Shown here in pieces: positions 58,724-64,000 of a stretch of 64,000 nucleotides of DNA. The DNA is taken from NCBI GenBank assembly GCA_947000775.1, contig CAMQGK010000416.1, forward strand, positions 2,835,001-2,899,000, in the 5' to 3' direction. The position numbers and the translations under genes were made by a program. Numbering within the stretch: the first letter of the stretch is position 1; each line of letters opens with the position of its first letter. The DNA comes from Pterois miles. Its lineage: Eukaryota > Chordata > Actinopteri > Perciformes > Scorpaenidae. The notes below the pieces were generated by a model. The model did not search any database, was not told the DNA's origin, and saw nothing but the letters and a program-made list of their open reading frames with translations.

Positions 58724-59880
58724 ACCGATATGGGTTTTTTTATGGGCGATGCCGATTTTTGATTTTTTACAGAATCAGGACAGCTGATGGCTGATGTATG
58801 ATGCCGATATTTTTGGGGCGATATGTTTGGATGATTTTCTTTTTTTTTCCTTCATCTGATAAAATATTAGAAGAAGAAGAAGAAGAAGAAGATAGTCCTT
58901 TATTAGTCCCACGAGGGGAAATTCAATTTTTTCACTCTGTTGTTAACTTATACACAGTACATGCAGACCTGAACACACACATGCACAGCTTAATAATAAC
59001 AAATGCTACACAAAATTTCTCAACTTCAATGAACATTTATACCTATGGTCTGTCTCTCCAATCTATATTTTGTGTCTGCACTGCATTGCACTTATATATT
59101 TTAAATAAAAATAATGTATAAACTAAATATCCAATACATGAAACAGGTAATCCAAAAAAAAAAACAAAAACAAAAAAAAAAACAACTAAACTGTCAAATA
59201 AACTTTTGGATGAAAAAAAAGTTTTAGTGCACTTAGCAGCATTTATCACAGATGCAGAGGAGTTACTTAAGTTTGATTCCCACTCCTCTCTGTATTTTTG
59301 TGCATACAGTTTAGATTGAGACATGATGAGTTAGCCAGCTAGATCTTGCTTACCTACACTGCTTGAAGATATCCAGTTATGCTGTGCTTATGTCACAGAA
59401 AGGCACACACACACAATGGATGAGGTGAGTAAGTGAGGCTGTGAGTGAAATTCAGTGCAGATTTTAGTGCAGCGATTTATTGAAGACAAAGAAAATTTTA
59501 CATATACATCCAGCCAGCGATGGCTTCGTGCATACAATTCATTTGCAGTTTGGACGTGGTGGAATGAACATCTCCTGCTCTGACTGCAGCTAGGACGGAC
59601 TGCTGTGCGACTAGGCCCTGGGCCAGACTGACCGCTTGACGAGTGTGTGGGCCGCCTGTGAGTGCTTTGGGGCGGAGGAGGGGTCCATGGCAGCACCCGG
59701 TGCTTGTTGAGAAGAGTAAGAACAGTCTCCATTAACACCAGAAAAAGTCACTAAATTCGTTGGTAGTTGCTTTTTGGAAAAAGAGTCGCTAGAGGGGTCT
59801 GAAAACTTGCTAAATATAGCAACAAAGTTGCTAAGTTGGCAACACTGCTGAGGTCTGCCGGTAGAATGGCAGTTTGATTG
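58724..59880 (+). mobile_element. hAT-like element inserted in the 9-bp satellite
   Basis: Starts TAGAGGTCGACCGATATGGG, a well-known fish hAT-type end, with GGCGATGCCGATTTTTG. A SINE piece is inserted at 58868. Minus-strand coding remains at 59324 begin MSQSKLYAQKYREEWESNLS. 59455-59855 is the block also found at 15375. The right end was not fixed. Confidence 0.6.
58868..58988 (-). mobile_element. tRNA-derived SINE, 5'-truncated, nested
   Basis: (GAA)n then GATAGTCCTTTATTAGTCCC and CTCTGTTGTTAACTTATACA, the reverse of the tail half of the SINE at 21856. Confidence 0.8.
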
Positions 59881-59887
59881 GCACAAT

Positions 59888-60205
59888 ACATCAGTTCCTC
59901 AGTAACTCAGTACCCCAGAAATCTGTAACTCAGTACCTCAGCAATATACTACCGCAGTACCTCAGTAACTCAATACCAGAGTAAGTCAATACATCAGTAC
60001 CACAGTACCTCAGACCTCAGTACCTCATTCAGTAACTCAGTGACTCAGTACCTCAGCACCTTATTACTTCACTAACTCAGTACTCAGTAACTTATACTTA
60101 AGTAACACAGTTATTTAGTACCTCAGTAACTCAGTCACTCATGCCTCAGTAACTCAGTTCATCATAACTCAGTAACTCCATACCTCAGCAGCTCAGTATT
60201 CCCCA
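59888..60205. repeat. Degenerate 9-bp satellite, right arm
   Basis: Same CAGTAACTC/CAGTACCTC units as 58226-58716, in the same orientation, after the inserted element. Confidence 0.88.
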
Positions 60206-60209
60206 CTGC

Positions 60210-61540
60210 TGAATGGTGCATTAATACAGAGAACCTAAAATTAATTGGAAAAAGAGATGAATTATGACCTCATAGGCTTTCCACAAATGATTGATAATCT
60301 GTGACTTAGAGGTAATAGTTAACTTAGATGACAGGAATCTTAGCTAGAGGATGGCGCTGTCTAGTCCAGCACCATATAGACAGTGTGTACAGTGTAGTTC
60401 AAGTGTATGTTGTGGAATGAGGTCAAAATAAAGTAGAGCTGCCTGCAGTTTATTTCATGTCAAAAACAGGTGCGTTGATGCAAGTGTCAATGGGTCGGTG
60501 CAGGCCAGACATTTGGTTCTGGCAGGTTGTGGTGGTGTAGGAGTTCATGGAGTGCAGAAGCTAAATGAAATAATGGTTACTTCCAAGCTTGTTTACAAAA
60601 TATTTATTTCATGGAATGTACACTGTACAAAGGCACTGAAGCATATGAGATACACTGAGATCTCATCCTTCACAATCACATTTGTAGAACATTTCCTCCC
60701 CTATGTCTTAAGTTGCTACATGATTTCTTTAAACCATATAGATAACATAGTGATTCTCTTCATATCAACAGCCTTTAAAGGTAAAATTACCCAAATACAA
60801 ACATACACATTACTACAACACCTAAATTTCTTTCCTAAATCAAGACATTTATTATTGTACAAAATAAACGTAATACCTTGATTTTGGCTTTGCATCATGA
60901 TTTTAGGCAATGATTTTTAAAGGCATTAAACTACAAATCAGTGAGCTGTCAGTATCATTCTATCAGTCACTACTGAGCCATATTTCATTTCATAAAGGTC
61001 AGTCTAATGTTAGATCGCTCACTTTAAGACATGGGTGTCTGTTTTAAAAGACCACAAACCTTTGCTAAACACTGACAGAGGAATTACAACAAATGTTGTG
61101 ATTGTCAGCTCATATTGATAGTCTGCAGTGTAAACCTTCTGGTACTGCTCCACAGACCTCAGTAAAGGAAATCATTGATCAGCAATGTGGATACCCCTTT
61201 AAAGGGATTGCCTCGTATCCCTTCCTTATTGGTACCTGCTCTTTCAACACTTTCAATGTAGCCTACCTGCCATACCTACTAATTCCATGTTGAGTTTTAC
61301 AGAGCTGACGCTGATGCCTGTCAACTTAAATTACATTCTGTGACAAAAATAATTCTCTTAAGTGGAAAAATTTCATTCCAGTGAAAAAAATGTAATCCAC
61401 CTGTGTAATATATTGTTGAACTATACCAATTAAATGATAAAATGCCATGAAATCCGCCACAGGTTTAAAGACCATAACAGTGTTTAAAACATTCACTACA
61501 ACTCACATATGCTTTACATTTCTGCTGGGCACTTTCCAAA
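60210..61540. other. Intergenic, no gene seen
   Basis: AT-rich; no exon-like frame and no recognised repeat. Confidence 0.45.
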
Positions 61541-62170
61541 GAATGCTATAGTGTTGTAATGTTGGTAGGTTCACCATGTTGGTCCGCACTAAAATATGTC
61601 AACAACTATGAGATGGATTTCTGTGAAATCTTGTACAGATGTTCATGTTCCCCAGAGGATGAATCCTGCTAACTTTTTCCTCTAGCTCCATCATGAGGAC
61701 ATCATTTGTCTTTGTCCAATACTTTGAGTTATGACCAAATACCTGCAAAACTAATGATATTCCCATCAACCTCTGCTGTACTTTGTTAATTAGCAAATGT
61801 ACTAAAATGTTAGCATGGTAACATGCTAAACTAATATGGTGACCATGGAAAGCATAATGTACATGGTAACACTGGCTGAATCCAAATGTCTAAACTTCAA
61901 ATGTTAAGATAATCAATGTCAACCTTTACCCTCTTTTATCCTTTCACCTCTTTCTCTGTTACACTGTAATCTCTCCATATTATAGCACACTTTATCACCT
62001 TATGAGCCAGAGCCCATGCAGACGCAACATGTTGACATGTAAGACAGTAGTGTCCAAGAGAGCTCAGTCAGTAACTCCACATGGTGGACATCTGGATTCA
62101 GCCATTGTCACTGTGTGTATGTTAGCATGCTGATGTAAGCATTTAGCCCAAAACATCGCTGTGCAGATGG
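61541..62170. repeat. Dispersed fish repeat
   Basis: AACTATGAGATGGATTTCTG, ATGTTCCCCAGAGGATGAAT, ATGTTAGCATGGTAACATGC and GATGTAAGCATTTAGCCCAA are phrases I know as frequent in fish genomes. The class is not certain. Confidence 0.5.
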
Positions 62171-62235
62171 GGCCACAAGTATATCTACAGACAGTGTTGG
62201 CGGGGGGGTACCTCTGAATATCTTTCCAGACTATC

Positions 62236-62480
62236 ACAGGGCTGACACATAGAGACAGACATCCATTAGCACTCATATTCATACCTACAGCAATTCAAAG
62301 TTGCAGATGAACATAACCTTCATGTCTTTGGATTGTGGGAGGAAACTGGAGCACTCTGAGGAAACTCAAGCAGGCACAGGAACAATATGTAAACTCCATA
62401 CAGAGAGACCCCAGCCGGTTCGTCAGGTTCAAACCCAGAACCTTCAAACTAACCAGTCAACCGCCTGTCACGTCAGGGAG
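62236..62480 (-). mobile_element. Mermaid-type SINE
   Basis: Minus orientation: CATGTCTTTGGATTGTGGGA and GGAAACTGGAGCACTCTGAG are the reverse of the Mermaid body, and GGTTCAAACCCAGAACCTTC is the reverse of the B-box region. Confidence 0.8.
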
Positions 62481-63316
62481 CATTCAAATGTGACATAATG
62501 TATGGAAGTTAGAACTCCATCTGTCTGATTCCAGTCCTGTAATTTCCATTCATCATTGCTCCTGTCATAGCTTGTCCTACCTGCCACACTGCCTGTTAGC
62601 CTATGAGATGATATTTGTGCCACCAAGTATTAGATTAGAACGTGGTACATCTGAATTAGTAGTTGAAATTGTACATGGTTAACTTTGTGAAGTTTGGAAA
62701 AATAATTGTTTGTGATGGATCAAAGTAAATTTCAATAAACTCAGGTATACAAATTTCAAGTTAAAACTGTGATAATGCATAATGTATTTAAAATGAATTC
62801 TTCAAAGTCAGATACAACTTTCTGAGACACAGTGACTGAGAAGAGCATGCTAATCCTGCTCATTCAAATCATATTCAACCAATTGTAGAAAAATCCATGT
62901 TTGTTTACCTAAAACCTCCTGTGTGTAATATTTTTTACAATCATAGCATCAGCCAAATTACTCAACAAAGTCAGAAATGTTCAAATACACATGGGGGCTT
63001 TGACATGACATCACATTTTTCTTGAAGCTATAGTTATCATTTTTTGCCAACACTTGGTCGAAAAAAGCAGAAAAGCAAGATGACAGACAACAAAGTGTCA
63101 CATATTATCATAAGTCCAATATTCACGCTCAGTGAGGTTTAAGTTACAATGAGGAACATTTAAATTTAACTGGTAATAAAACAGTTTAATCCTGTTGCCT
63201 CTATTTGACCTACAGAGGTAAACAAGACCATCAGCAAAGAGTTATTCTTAATGCTTGCCATTAGTACCACTGGATCTGATTCTGCTATAAAGCAATGAAA
63301 TCATGAAATTACACAG

Positions 63317-63665
63317 GTTCACCAGAATCTCCTTCAGCTGATTCCAGCGGGGCCTCCAGCAGCAACTGGCCCGCTGCAGACCCTGATCCGGCTCTGCTAA
63401 CTCCTTCGACCTGCAGTCGGAGCTCTGGCGCAAAGTGGAGAGCTCTGGCGGGAGGTGGAGAGCTCCGTGGCCAGCAGCAGCGGCTCCTCTTCTGGCCAGG
63501 AGCAGAGCTTCGCCTGCTGCTCCACCGGTCCCCGTTGGGAGCCAACACCAACACCACGCTGCTGGAGGCCCAGGCCGTATTACTGGGTCCGCTGGAGGGA
63601 AGGGAGGCACGGGAAAACCAGAACTAGGACTGAGTGGGGCAGACTGTCAGACCCTGCTGCAGTAA
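63317..63665. other. GC-rich island, possible exon or pseudogene, unassigned
   Basis: An island strongly richer in G and C than its surroundings. A plus-strand frame without ATG runs from about 63319 to a TAG near 63628 and contains ELRGQQQRLLFWPGAELRLL and NTNTTLLEAQAVLLGPLEG. Two other plus frames and two minus frames are also open for 70-120 codons, so openness proves little. A short internal duplication (GAGAGCTCTGGCG, GGAGGTGGAGAGCTC) is present. I do not recognise the protein. Confidence 0.3.
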
Positions 63666-64000
63666 AATGAGTGATTTTCTAAGGGAATCTGGTACTCACA
63701 AACACTGCCACTTTTGTCCACAGGAACAAAACCAAATCAACACAAAATAAGGGTTCTTTAAATCCAAACTCAAAACTCATGTTTTTTCCATAACCTTACA
63801 TTAGTTGCTTTTTCATTATCCAGGTGGTGGCTCAGTCTCAGCCTCAATGTATAATTGAAGCCTTGTAGTTATGGTCCCCTTTGTCCTGCCGACACGAACA
63901 ATATTAACTTTCTGAATGCCAATGCTTCTCAATAAGCCTGTGTTTGTTTGTGTCCGACAAGCACAGCTGTGTGCCTCTCTGTCTCTTTGCTGTCCTGGGA

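Noticed and set aside
58226..60205. Possible CRISPR-like array
   Set aside because: Units are 9 bases with no spacers, in a vertebrate genome; it is a degenerate satellite.

Overview
The window is vertebrate nuclear DNA, most likely from a percomorph teleost fish. Genes are split by GT-AG introns and gene density is low. The repeats are of fish type: Mermaid-type and tRNA-derived SINEs, Rex1/CR1-like, L1-like and I-clade-like LINEs, several Tc1 lineages and many hAT-like MITEs. I see no operons, CRISPR arrays, tRNA or rRNA genes, and no viral genes.

Two protein-coding genes can be rebuilt completely, both on the minus strand. The first is nlrx1, the mitochondrial NLR-family protein. It has eleven coding exons between 22958 and 3104, and the splice phases chain without a break to give 977 residues. 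It carries an arginine-rich N-terminal presequence, a NACHT ATPase with Walker A and B motifs, an NLR winged-helix region, leucine-rich repeats and a C-terminal helical tail. A likely non-coding first exon ends at 24694. The second is a swiprosin gene (efhd1 or efhd2), with four coding exons between 56565 and 36047 giving 235 residues with two EF-hands. Its first exon lies in a CpG-rich stretch.

Layout from left to right: 1-2.9 kb is intergenic with one dispersed repeat; 2.9-24.7 kb is nlrx1, with an L1-like LINE, a Tc1 copy, SINEs and a minisatellite in its introns; 24.8-36 kb is intergenic, starting with the 3' part of an RNase H-bearing LINE next to the nlrx1 first exon; 36-56.6 kb is the swiprosin gene, whose 16-kb first intron is packed with nested transposons (Rex1 split by a MITE, a Tc1 split by a SINE, a ZBED-type hAT split by a Tc1 that is itself split by SINE pieces, and a Tc1 with long IR/DR-type ends); 56.7-64 kb is intergenic, with a degenerate 9-bp satellite split by a transposon and an unassigned GC-rich island near 63.5 kb.

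Nothing indicates that the two genes work together, although both families have been linked to mitochondria (NLRX1 in the matrix, EFHD1 as a mitochondrial calcium sensor). I found no clearly new biological system. The most notable material is the set of nested transposons and one almost intact Tc1 element.
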